A stretch of 64,000 nt of DNA. Source: Halobium salinum. GTDB taxonomy: Archaea > Halobacteriota > Halobacteria > Halobacteriales > Haloferacaceae. Below the pieces are notes generated by a model. The model was not told where the DNA came from. It saw only the letters and a program-made list of their open reading frames with translations, and did no database searches. Below are positions 8,394-16,118 of the stretch, in pieces. Position 1 is the stretch's first letter; each line of letters opens with the position of its first letter. Made by a program: the position numbers and the translations under genes. Location: assembly GCF_026586625.1 (NCBI RefSeq), contig NZ_JAODIW010000005.1, forward strand, positions 186,001-250,000, given 5' to 3'.

Positions 8394-8408
8394 CGTGGAG
8401 GCTCCACG
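8394..8408. promoter_or_regulatory. Perfect 15-bp palindrome between divergent promoters
   Basis: CGTGGAG-G-CTCCACG is a perfect dyad near the middle of the 204-bp region shared by pxpB and the biotin carboxylase gene. Its location suits an operator for joint control of both directions. Confidence 0.4.
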
Positions 8409-8487
8409 TGGCGACGGGAACACGGACGCCGTCCGCGCCTCCCGTCGGCTCGAAACGTCGCCACGTCTACCGGTTTCGCCCCACGAA

Positions 8488-8495
8488 CTTATATG
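8488..8495 (+). promoter_or_regulatory. TATA box for biotin carboxylase
   Basis: CTTATATG is centred 26-27 nt before the ATG at 8518, so the transcript is predicted to be leaderless. Confidence 0.6.
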
Positions 8496-8517
8496 ATAGA
8501 GCGGGAAACGTCGGAGC

Positions 8518-9870
8518 ATGTTCGACAGCGTACTCGTCGTCAACCGCGGGGAGATAGCCGTCCGCGTCGTGCAGGCCTGCCACGAACTCGGCGTCGAAGC
8601 CGTCGCCGTCTACAGCGACACCGACGAGTCGGCGAAACACGTCCGCCGTGCCGACCGGGCGATGCACGTCGGCCCGTCGACGGCGTCGAAGAGCTACCTC
8701 GACCAGGATGCCATCTTCGAGGCCGCCCACGAGGCCGGCGTCGACGCCATCCACCCCGGGTACGGCTTCCTCGCGGAGAACGCCGGCTTCGCCCGCCGCG
8801 TCGAGGAGGAGGGGTTCGTCTGGGTCGGCCCCTCCGGCGACGCCATGGAGGCTCTCGGCGAGAAGACGAACGCCCGCCGGCTGATGGCCGAGGCCGACGT
8901 GCCCATCGTCCCCGGGACCGACGCAGTGACCGAACCCGAAGCCGTCGAGGCGTTCGCCGACGAACACGGCTACCCGGTCGCCATCAAGGCGGACGGCGGC
9001 GGCGGCGGGCGCGGCCTCGTCGTCGTCGAGGGCCCCGACGAGGTGGAGGAGGCGCTGACGAGCGCCATCCGGGAGGGCGAGGCGTACTTCGACAACCCCG
9101 CCGTCTACGTGGAGAAGTACCTCGAGAGCCCCCGCCACATCGAGGTACAGGTGCTCGCCGACGGCCACGGCAACGTCCGCCACCTCGGCGAGCGCGACTG
9201 TTCGATGCAGCGCCGCCAGCAGAAGCTCATCGAGGAGACGCCCTCGCCCTCACTCACCGACGCGGAGCGCGAGGAGGTGTGCGAGGCCGCACGTCGGGGG
9301 TTGGCCGAGGCCGGCTACGAGAGCGCGGGCACGGTCGAGTTCCTCTACGAGGACGGCGAGTTCTACTTCCTCGAGGTGAACACCCGTATCCAGGTCGAAC
9401 ACACCGTGACGGAGGCCGTGACCGGGGTCGACCTCGTGGCGTGGCAACTGCGCATCGCCGCCGGCGAGCCGCTCGACTTCCCGCAGTCCGCCGTCGACCC
9501 GGTCGGCGCGGCGATGGAGTTCCGCATCAATGCCGAGGACCCCGCCGAGGAGTTCCGGCCGATGCCGGGCACCCTCGCGAAGTACGCCCCGCCCCGGGGT
9601 ATCGGTGTCCGCGTCGACGACGGCGTCGACCAGGACGACTCGGTGTCGCCGTTCTACGACTCGATGTTCGCGAAGTTCGTCGTGGTCGCCCCCGACCGCG
9701 AGACGCTGGTCCGGCGCGCCCGCCGCGCGCTTCGCGAGGCCGATATCGAGGGCGTGCCGACGACCATCCCGTTCCACCTCGCCGTCCTACACGACGAGAC
9801 GTTCCTCGGGAACGAACACACGACGAAGTACGTCGACGAAGTGTTCGAGTTCGACGAAGAAGCGGTCTGA
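8518..9870 (+). CDS. Biotin carboxylase subunit (AccC-like)
   Basis: A 450-residue ATP-grasp biotin carboxylase, which uses ATP and bicarbonate to carboxylate biotin on BCCP. The length equals free-standing AccC. Visible are the N-terminal [10 protein letters not shown] (8-17), [11 protein letters not shown] (79-89), the glycine-rich ATP loop [11 protein letters not shown] (157-167), the metal/ATP segment [16 protein letters not shown] (285-300) with the usual EMN as EVN, and the C-terminal domain. There is no fused BCCP or carboxyltransferase, so it needs the separate BCCP at 6013. No acetyl-/propionyl-CoA carboxyltransferase gene is near; PxpB/PxpC take that place. The gene is convergent with pxpA, 15 nt apart. 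Confidence 0.92.
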   Translation: MFDSVLVVNRGEIAVRVVQACHELGVEAVAVYSDTDESAKHVRRADRAMHVGPSTASKSYLDQDAIFEAAHEAGVDAIHPGYGFLAENAGFARRVEEEGFVWVGPSGDAMEALGEKTNARRLMAEADVPIVPGTDAVTEPEAVEAFADEHGYPVAIKADGGGGGRGLVVVEGPDEVEEALTSAIREGEAYFDNPAVYVEKYLESPRHIEVQVLADGHGNVRHLGERDCSMQRRQQKLIEETPSPSLTDAEREEVCEAARRGLAEAGYESAGTVEFLYEDGEFYFLEVNTRIQVEHTVTEAVTGVDLVAWQLRIAAGEPLDFPQSAVDPVGAAMEFRINAEDPAEEFRPMPGTLAKYAPPRGIGVRVDDGVDQDDSVSPFYDSMFAKFVVVAPDRETLVRRARRALREADIEGVPTTIPFHLAVLHDETFLGNEHTTKYVDEVFEFDEEAV

Positions 9871-9885
9871 GACGGACCGGGGCGC

Positions 9886-10647
9886 TCAGGCCAGCTCGTC
9901 CAGCCCGACGAGGTCGATGCTGTGTTCGTCGGCACGCTCGTGGATAGTCTCCAGCAGTTCGACCGCGTTCGGCCCGTCACCGTGGATACAGATGCTCTCT
10001 GCGGGTACGTCGATGACCTCGCCGTTCACCGCCTCCACCTCGCCCTCGGTGGCGATGGAGACGAAGCGGTCGGCGACGAGGTCGGGGTCCTTCGGTTCGA
10101 CCTGTTTCTCGACGATGAGGCTCCGGTCGGGGTTGTAGTCGAGGTCGACGTACCCCTCGAAGACGGCACGGAGGTCGTCGAACTCCTCGGCCACCTCGTA
10201 GATGTTCATGTCCGTCGCCAGGTAGACGAGTTCGGGGTCCACCTCGAGGACGGACTCCATGACGGCGCGGGCGTGGTCTGCGCTTTCGGAGAGCATCGAG
10301 TACATTGCGCCGTGGGGCTTGACGTGCTGGACCTCCAGGTCGTGACGGGCGGCGAACCCCATAAGCGCGCCCAACTGGTAGACGACGTAGTCCCGTACCT
10401 CCTCGGGCGTCGCGTCCATCGTCCGACGACCGAACCCCATCTTGTCCGGCAGTCCGGGGTGGATACCGACGCCGACGCCGTGCTCGGTCGCGAGTTCGAC
10501 CGTCTCGCGCATCACGTGGGGGTCGCCCGCGTGGAAACCGCCCGCGACGTTCGCGGAGGTGATGTACGGCATCACCTCGTCGTCGCGACCCATCTTCCAG
10601 TTGCCGAAGCTCTCGCCCATGTCGCAGTTGATGTCGATTTCGACCAT
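9886..10647 (-). CDS. pxpA: PxpA, LamB/YcsF-family 5-oxoprolinase subunit A
   Basis: A 253-residue LamB/YcsF-family protein, the metal-dependent hydrolytic subunit A of the PxpABC 5-oxoprolinase in bacteria. The family hallmarks are intact: INCDMGESFGNWKMG at 5-19, NVAGGFHAGDP, GIHPGLPDKMGFGRR, and HVKPHGAMYSML, which hold the conserved Asp/His/Lys residues. The start at 10647 lies 28 nt after a TATA box, so it is leaderless. It is the third piece of a PxpABC set although transcribed separately, and it shares a divergent promoter region with the class III aminotransferase gene. The natural ring substrate may be 5-oxoproline or another lactam or imide. Confidence 0.9.
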   Translation of the reverse strand: MVEIDINCDMGESFGNWKMGRDDEVMPYITSANVAGGFHAGDPHVMRETVELATEHGVGVGIHPGLPDKMGFGRRTMDATPEEVRDYVVYQLGALMGFAARHDLEVQHVKPHGAMYSMLSESADHARAVMESVLEVDPELVYLATDMNIYEVAEEFDDLRAVFEGYVDLDYNPDRSLIVEKQVEPKDPDLVADRFVSIATEGEVEAVNGEVIDVPAESICIHGDGPNAVELLETIHERADEHSIDLVGLDELA

Positions 10648-10671
10648 GCCACACACTCCCATCGAACCGGA

Positions 10672-10679
10672 GATATAGC
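10672..10679 (-). promoter_or_regulatory. TATA box for pxpA
   Basis: The minus-strand GCTATATC is centred 28 nt before the ATG at 10647. Confidence 0.55.
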
Positions 10680-10749
10680 TTGTGACCGAGGCCGTCCCGT
10701 CGCCGATTTCGCCGACGGCTCTCACGGCAACCACGATACGGTGTGCCAA

Positions 10750-10757
10750 ACTATATG
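10750..10757 (+). promoter_or_regulatory. TATA box for aminotransferase 1
   Basis: ACTATATG is centred 27-28 nt before the ATG at 10781. This selects that start over more upstream in-frame codons. Confidence 0.55.
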
Positions 10758-10780
10758 CCCCGGCTCCGCCGAGTAGTCTC

Positions 10781-12196
10781 ATGAGCGCGGGCCCACCCAT
10801 CGAAGAGCTACACATAGCCGACGCACCGCAGATGAAAACCGACGTCCCCGGGCCGCGGTCGACGGAACTCATCGACCGGCAGCAGGAACTCGACAGCGCC
10901 GCGGTCGCCTACCCGAAGCGGGTTCCCATCGCGCTCGACGAGGCACGAGGGGCGACCGTCCGCGACGTGGACGGCAACGTGTTCCTCGACTTCTTCGCCG
11001 GCATCGGCGTGTTGAACGTCGGGCACTCGAACCCCTACGTCGTCGAGGCCGTCAACGACCAGACGGAGAAGTTGGTCCACACCATCGACTTCCCGACCGA
11101 GGCGCGGCTGGACTTCATCGAGGCGATGGACGGCATCGCACCTGACGGGCTCAGCGGCGAGAGCAAGATGGTGTTCGGCGGCCCCAGCGGCAGCGACGCT
11201 ATCGAGGGCTCCATCAAGCTCGCGAAACACTACACCGGCCGCCACGGGATGCTCGCCTTCGAGGGGTCGTACCACGGTGGCACCGCCGGCGCGCTGAGCC
11301 TCACGGGCGGCCGCAAGTACAAGGCGGGCTACGAACCGCTCCTGCCCGACGTGGTCCACGCGCCGTACCCCTACCGCATCGAAGAGCGAGGGAGCGACGC
11401 CGACGCGACGGCCGTCTGTCCGGCAGCGGACTGCTGTGGCGACCTCTCCTGTGCCCGGGCGCTCGACCGCGTGCAGTCCGTTCTGGAGGACCCCTACGGC
11501 GGGAAGCAGACCCCCGCGGCCATCTGGGTCGAACCCATCCAGGGGGAGGGCGGCGTCGTCGTCCCGCCGAAGGGATTCCTGCGGGGGCTGCGCGACCTCG
11601 CCGACGACAACGACGTGATGCTCATCTTCGACGAGATTCAGTCCGGCTTCGGCCGCACCGGGGAATGGTTCGCCTCCGAGTGGGACGGCGTCACCCCCGA
11701 CGCGATGACGCTCGCGAAGGGTATCGGCGGCGCCGGCGTCCCGCTCGGTGCGATGCTGTACCACGAGAAGTTCGACACGTGGGGGCCCGGTGGCCACATC
11801 GGCACGTTCCGCGGCAACGTCCCGGCGATGCGCGGCGGCATCCGGGCCATCGAGTACATCCGGGAACACGACCTGCTCGCCCACGCCCGCGACCTCGGCG
11901 AGTACATCCGCGACCGTCTCCGCGAGGCCGCGGACGCCAACCCGGAACTCGTCGACGTTCGTGGCCGCGGCCTCTTCATCGGCGCCGAGTTCCGCGACGA
12001 GTCCGGGACGCCTCGCAAGAGCGCGGTGAAGGCGGTCCAGCAGTACTGCTACGAGCGCGGCGTGCTCGTCTGGTCCGCCGGTCGCCACGGCAACGTCCTC
12101 CGCCTGCTGCCGCCGCTCGTGATGACACACGCCCAGGCCGAAACCGGCCTCGACGTCGTCGTCGAGGCCATCGAGGCGCACGCGCCCGACGCGTGA
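10781..12196 (+). CDS. Class III PLP aminotransferase 1
   Basis: A 471-residue fold-type I aminotransferase (omega/gamma-amino group, e.g. beta-alanine, 4-aminobutyrate or diaminobutyrate). Visible are the cofactor phosphate loop GPSGSDA (134-140), the aromatic SYHGGTAG (163-170), IFDEIQSGFGRTGEW with D284, and the Schiff-base lysine K313 in TLAKGIGGAG. An unusual insert at 205-228 carries four cysteines (C213, C218, C219, C224) and could bind a metal or form disulfides. With PxpA divergent and the semialdehyde dehydrogenase convergent, it probably deaminates an omega-amino acid formed by ring opening. The exact amino donor cannot be told. Confidence 0.88.
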   Translation: MSAGPPIEELHIADAPQMKTDVPGPRSTELIDRQQELDSAAVAYPKRVPIALDEARGATVRDVDGNVFLDFFAGIGVLNVGHSNPYVVEAVNDQTEKLVHTIDFPTEARLDFIEAMDGIAPDGLSGESKMVFGGPSGSDAIEGSIKLAKHYTGRHGMLAFEGSYHGGTAGALSLTGGRKYKAGYEPLLPDVVHAPYPYRIEERGSDADATAVCPAADCCGDLSCARALDRVQSVLEDPYGGKQTPAAIWVEPIQGEGGVVVPPKGFLRGLRDLADDNDVMLIFDEIQSGFGRTGEWFASEWDGVTPDAMTLAKGIGGAGVPLGAMLYHEKFDTWGPGGHIGTFRGNVPAMRGGIRAIEYIREHDLLAHARDLGEYIRDRLREAADANPELVDVRGRGLFIGAEFRDESGTPRKSAVKAVQQYCYERGVLVWSAGRHGNVLRLLPPLVMTHAQAETGLDVVVEAIEAHAPDA

Positions 12197-12304
12197 GCGG
12201 TTCGTAGGAGTGACCCGAGTCGGTCCCTCTCGCCCGACCGACTCGCCGCCGGCTTCGACATCCGTGGACCTTCACAACGTTCCGACCACGCTAAACGCTC
12301 CTCG

Positions 12305-12324
12305 CGTTCAGTACAGGTTGAACG
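12305..12324. repeat. Inverted repeat between convergent genes
   Basis: CGTTCA and TGAACG are perfect 6-bp arms with an 8-nt spacer, in the 233-bp gap between aminotransferase 1 and the semialdehyde dehydrogenase. The arms share the GTTCA/TGAAC core of the palindrome at 13947. It could be a terminator element or a second binding site. Confidence 0.3.
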
Positions 12325-12429
12325 CTCAGAACAAATTGCGCCGGGCGGGAAGCCCGCATCCCGGGTCGGTGCGGAAGACCGGACCGACCGCCCGGAGCGC
12401 CCGCCGCGTAGACGTCCGCTACCCGCCGC

Positions 12430-13911
12430 TCACGCGTCCGGCCAGCGCTCGATGTAGATGGCCTTGTCCGTGTAGAAGTGGATCATGTCCTCGCCCTGGG
12501 CGTGCAGGTCACCGAAGAACGACTCCTTCTGTCCGCCGAAGTGGAAGAACGCCATCGGCGCGGCGGTGCCGGCGTTGACCGCGAGGTTCCCCGCCTCGGC
12601 CTCGTGTTTGAACCGGCGGGCCTCGCTGCCGCGCTCGGTGAAGAGGCTGGCGGCGTTGCCGAACTTGCTCGCGTTCAGCGTCTCGATGGCCTCGTCGAAG
12701 TCAGCTACCTTCGCGAGCCCGACGACGGGACCGAATATCTCCTCGCGGGCGATGACCATGTCGCCGGTCACGTCGCCGAAGACGGTCGGGCCGAGGAAGT
12801 TGCCGTCCTCGTACCCCTCGACCGTGATATCGCGGCCGTCCCGGAGCAGGGTGGCGCCCTCTTCTACGCCGGTCTGGATGAAGTTCAGCACGTGGTCCAC
12901 GTGGTCGGGCGTGATGAGCGCGCCCATGTCGGTGCCCTCGTCGAGGCCGTAGCCGACGGTGTAGTCGTCCGCGGCCTCGACCAGGAGGTCCGCGAACTCG
13001 TCGTACACGTCCTCGTGGACGAGGACCACGTCGTTAGCGAGACAGCGCTCGCCGGCGCAGGCACACGAGGAGGAGAGCGTCTTCTCGGCGGCGAACGCGA
13101 GGTCGGCGCTGTCGCTGACGATGACGTGGTTCTTCGCGCCGCCCTGGGCCTGCACGCGTTTGCCCGCCGCCGCGGCGGACTCGTACACGTGCCTCGCGAC
13201 GGGGGTGCTGCCGACGAACGAGATGCCGGCGACGCCCTCGTGTTCGATGAGGGTGTTCACCGTGTCGGCGCCGCCGTTGACCAGCGAGACGACGCCGTCG
13301 GGGAACCCTGCCTCGTCGACGAGTTCGAACAGCTGTTGGGCCACGAGCGGGTCGCGCTCGCTCGGCTTCAGGACGAAGGAGTTGCCCGTCGCCACGCAGT
13401 AGGGGAGGAACCAGAGGGGAATCATTCCCGGGAAGTTGAACGGCGTGATGGCCACGAACGTCCCGAGCGGGCGACGCACCGCGCTCTCGTCGATGTCGGG
13501 GGCGGCGTTGGCGAGGTTCCCCGCCTGCATCATCGTCGGGATGCCACAGGCGACCTCGACGTTCTCGATGCCCCGCCGCAGTTCGCCCTTCGCCTCCGCG
13601 AACGTCTTGCCGTGTTCCCGCGAGAGGGTCCGAGCCAGGTCGTCCTGGTGTTCCTCGAGGAGGGTCTTGAATCGGAACAGGGGTTGAATACGGGCCTCGA
13701 CCGCTTCCGAGCGCCACGACTCGAAGGCCGTGTTCGCGGCCGCGACAACCTCGTCCACGTCGGCCTCGGTGCTGAAGGGAACGTGCGCGAGGGTTTCGCC
13801 CGTCCCCGGGTCGACCACGTCCTGTCCCTCGCTCCCGGTGACCTCGCGCCATTCCCCGTCGACGTAGTTCCGCACGCTCCCGTCGTCGGTCAGCGACTCC
13901 GTGCTAGCCAT
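12430..13911 (-). CDS. mmsA: CoA-acylating (methyl)malonate-semialdehyde dehydrogenase
   Basis: A 493-residue aldehyde dehydrogenase of the MmsA type. It oxidises malonate semialdehyde to acetyl-CoA or methylmalonate semialdehyde to propionyl-CoA with NAD and CoA. Family marks are NYVDGEW at the N-terminus, ITPFNFPGMIPLWFLP (155-170), KPSERDP, SFVGSTPVARHVY, and the catalytic cysteine C290 in CAGERCLAND. The MmsA type lacks the general-base Glu of ordinary dehydrogenases, in keeping with thioester release to CoA. The ATG at 13911 follows a TATA box by 27 nt. In pyrimidine catabolism this enzyme follows beta-alanine or 3-aminoisobutyrate transamination, which fits the two flanking aminotransferases. 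Confidence 0.9.
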   Translation of the reverse strand: MASTESLTDDGSVRNYVDGEWREVTGSEGQDVVDPGTGETLAHVPFSTEADVDEVVAAANTAFESWRSEAVEARIQPLFRFKTLLEEHQDDLARTLSREHGKTFAEAKGELRRGIENVEVACGIPTMMQAGNLANAAPDIDESAVRRPLGTFVAITPFNFPGMIPLWFLPYCVATGNSFVLKPSERDPLVAQQLFELVDEAGFPDGVVSLVNGGADTVNTLIEHEGVAGISFVGSTPVARHVYESAAAAGKRVQAQGGAKNHVIVSDSADLAFAAEKTLSSSCACAGERCLANDVVLVHEDVYDEFADLLVEAADDYTVGYGLDEGTDMGALITPDHVDHVLNFIQTGVEEGATLLRDGRDITVEGYEDGNFLGPTVFGDVTGDMVIAREEIFGPVVGLAKVADFDEAIETLNASKFGNAASLFTERGSEARRFKHEAEAGNLAVNAGTAAPMAFFHFGGQKESFFGDLHAQGEDMIHFYTDKAIYIERWPDA

Positions 13912-13934
13912 GGACGACCCACTACAGCACGCGG

Positions 13935-13940
13935 CATAAG
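13935..13940 (-). promoter_or_regulatory. TATA box for mmsA
   Basis: On the minus strand the element reads GAACACTTATG, centred 26-27 nt before the start. It resembles the GAACACTTTTGT promoters at 17691 and 34221. Confidence 0.5.
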
Positions 13941-13946
13941 TGTTCG

Positions 13947-13961
13947 CTGAACAGCGTTCAG
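13947..13961. promoter_or_regulatory. Palindrome abutting the mmsA promoter
   Basis: CTGAAC-AGC-GTTCAG is a perfect dyad immediately upstream of the mmsA BRE/TATA element, in the region shared with the divergent aminotransferase 2. It is a candidate operator, possibly for the Lrp-type regulator at 15438. Confidence 0.4.
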
Positions 13962-14080
13962 GGTGTCGGGAAGAAAACCGGAAAACGTCCGAATTTGGTC
14001 CTCTGGGGCAGTATTCTGTCCCTTAGCCACCACGTGTGACCAAAGATTAATCACCCCGTCCGTGGAAGTCGTGGTATCCG

Positions 14081-15430
14081 ATGACAAGCGACGAGTGTGC
14101 GACCGACGGCGGAACCGACGGACTGAACGAGGTGGAGGCGATGGACAAGGAGTACGTGTTCGGCACGTGGTCCTACCAGAAGGAGGTCTCCCCGACGGAG
14201 ATGGTCGACAGCGAGGGGGTGTACTTCACCGACGCGCGCGGCGAACGTCGGCTCGACTTCTCCGGTCAACTGATGTGCGCGAACCTCGGCTACTCGGCGG
14301 ACCGCGTGGCCGACGCGATGGCCGAGCAGGCCCGTCGCGGGCCGTACTTCGCGCCTTCGATGACGACGGAGAACCGCGCCCGGCTCGGGAAGCATCTCGC
14401 CGACATCACGCCGGGAGAGCTCTCGAAGACGTTCTTCTCCACGTCGGGGACCGAGGCGGTCGAGGCCGCCATCAAGATCGCCCGTCTCTACACGGGCAAG
14501 CACAAGATCGTCTCGCGCTACCGCTCGTACCACGGCGCGACCTACGGCTCCATCAGCGTCACCGGCGACCCGCGGCGACTGATGGCCGAACCGGGCATTC
14601 CCGGCACTATCAAGGCTCCCGACCCGTACGCGTACGGCTCGACGCTCGACCCGATGGAGAGTCTGGAGTACATCGGCGAGATGCTCATGCTCGAGGGCGA
14701 CACCGTCGCGGCCGTCCTCGTCGAACCGGTCGTCGGCTCGAACGGCATCCTCGTCCCGCCGAAGGAGTACCTCCCGCGGCTGAAGGAGATCGCCCACGAC
14801 CACGGGGCGCTGCTCATCGCCGACGAGGTGATGGCGGGCTTCGGTCGGACGGGCGAGTGGTTCGGCTGTGACGTGTTCGACGTGGCACCCGACATCATGA
14901 CGATGGCGAAGGGGCTGACCGGGGCGTACGCGCCGCTCGGCGCGACGGTCGTCACCGGCGAAATCGCGGCCCACTTCGAGGAGAACATGTTCTGTCACGG
15001 CCACACCTACGCGGGCCACCCGGTCGCCGTCGCCGCCGGCCGCGCCGCCGTCGAGACGTACATCGAGGACGACCTCATCGACCACGCGCGCTCGGTCGGG
15101 GACTACCTCGGCGACCGACTCGACGAACTCGCCGAGGACCACCCGAGCGTCGGCGAGACCCGCGGCGTGGGGCTGTTCCGCGGCGTCGAACTGACGAAGC
15201 GCTCCGACAGGCGGGAGCCGTTCGGCCACCGCAAGGACAAGATATCGACCGGGAAGACGGTCGTCGACGAGGTGTCCGGAGAGGCGTGGGACGACGGCGT
15301 CTACCTCGCCAACATGATCAACACGCTCATCATCGCGCCGCCGCTGGTCATCTCCGAGGACGAAATCGACGAGGCCGTCGCGGTGCTCGACGACGCGCTC
15401 CGCCACTCCGACCGGGCGATGGAGGCCTGA
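14081..15430 (+). CDS. Class III PLP aminotransferase 2 (beta-alanine/taurine:pyruvate-like)
   Basis: A 449-residue class III aminotransferase distinct from the one at 10781. It begins EYVFGTWSYQKEVSP, a feature of the taurine- and beta-alanine:pyruvate transaminase branch. Motifs are TSGTEAVEAAIK (121-132), SYHGATYGSISVTG (149-162), ADEVMAGFGRTGEW with D248, and the lysine K277 in TMAKGLTGAYAPLG. It is divergent from mmsA and 8 nt upstream of the Lrp-type gene, probably one transcript with it. Expected product with beta-alanine is malonate semialdehyde, the substrate of the neighbouring dehydrogenase; with taurine it would be sulfoacetaldehyde, for which no downstream enzyme is present here. 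Confidence 0.88.
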   Translation: MTSDECATDGGTDGLNEVEAMDKEYVFGTWSYQKEVSPTEMVDSEGVYFTDARGERRLDFSGQLMCANLGYSADRVADAMAEQARRGPYFAPSMTTENRARLGKHLADITPGELSKTFFSTSGTEAVEAAIKIARLYTGKHKIVSRYRSYHGATYGSISVTGDPRRLMAEPGIPGTIKAPDPYAYGSTLDPMESLEYIGEMLMLEGDTVAAVLVEPVVGSNGILVPPKEYLPRLKEIAHDHGALLIADEVMAGFGRTGEWFGCDVFDVAPDIMTMAKGLTGAYAPLGATVVTGEIAAHFEENMFCHGHTYAGHPVAVAAGRAAVETYIEDDLIDHARSVGDYLGDRLDELAEDHPSVGETRGVGLFRGVELTKRSDRREPFGHRKDKISTGKTVVDEVSGEAWDDGVYLANMINTLIIAPPLVISEDEIDEAVAVLDDALRHSDRAMEA

Positions 15431-15437
15431 GTCGGCG

Positions 15438-16004
15438 ATGGAGCGCGGGAACGGCTCGGGTGGTGCCGGTCGAGTCCCCGACTCGCGCGTCGACACCGAG
15501 ACGGACGCCGCCGACTACGACCTCGACGAGACGGACCTCGCGCTGCTCGAGCGCATCGAGCGGGACTTCGACGTGAGCCTCCAGCAGTTGGCCGACGAGG
15601 TGGGCGTCTCGAAGTCGGCGGTCCACTACCGGCTGAAGAACCTAGAGGCGGCCGGCGTCGTCCGCGGTCGGGTCGCCGACCTCGACCCGGCGGCGTTCGG
15701 CCTCGACACGGTCGTCGTCACAGAGGTCACCGTCGCGCACGAGGCCGGATACGCGGAGGACATCGGTGAACAGCTCGCGGCGCTTCCGGGCGTCGAGCAG
15801 GCGTACTACACGATGGGCGACGTGGACTTCCTGCTCGTCTCCCGACTGCGCACCCGGGAGGGGACGAACGAGCTCATCGACAGCGTCGTCGCCATCGACG
15901 GCGTGAACGAGACGGCCTCGCGGTTCGTGATGAAGGAGCTCTCGACGGGCGGGAAGCTGCTCGGGAACCTCTCGCCGGAGCGGCGGGCGGCCCTGCTCGA
16001 ATAG
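15438..16004 (+). CDS. Lrp/AsnC-family transcription regulator
   Basis: A 188-residue regulator with an N-terminal acidic extension, a winged helix at about 35-85 (LLERIERDFDVSLQQLADEV, VSKSAVHYRLKNLEAAGVV) and a C-terminal RAM/AsnC ligand-binding fold (VVTEVTVAHEAGYA, GVEQAYYTMGDVDFLLVSRL). Family members form dimers or octamers and usually sense amino acids. It follows aminotransferase 2 by 8 nt, so it may sense the amino acid processed there and act on the mmsA/aminotransferase 2 control region. Confidence 0.88.
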   Translation: MERGNGSGGAGRVPDSRVDTETDAADYDLDETDLALLERIERDFDVSLQQLADEVGVSKSAVHYRLKNLEAAGVVRGRVADLDPAAFGLDTVVVTEVTVAHEAGYAEDIGEQLAALPGVEQAYYTMGDVDFLLVSRLRTREGTNELIDSVVAIDGVNETASRFVMKELSTGGKLLGNLSPERRAALLE

Positions 16005-16118
16005 GGCCGCGGGGTAGAGTTATCTGTATCCGCGTAGAGGCTGGGGTATGAGCGTCCGGGCAGACGGTGAGGAGCCGCGGCGACGTATCGGGCAGGACCG
16101 CTTCACGGGAGTGCGACC

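Noticed and set aside
8319-9947. Long Arg-rich frame over the biotin carboxylase gene
   Set aside because: It is a shadow frame; the other frame has all biotin carboxylase motifs and a well-placed promoter.
10697-10718. CCGTCG/CGACGG inverted repeat in the pxpA-aminotransferase region
   Set aside because: Six-base arms made only of C/G-rich words are expected often by chance in this DNA, and it does not abut a promoter element.
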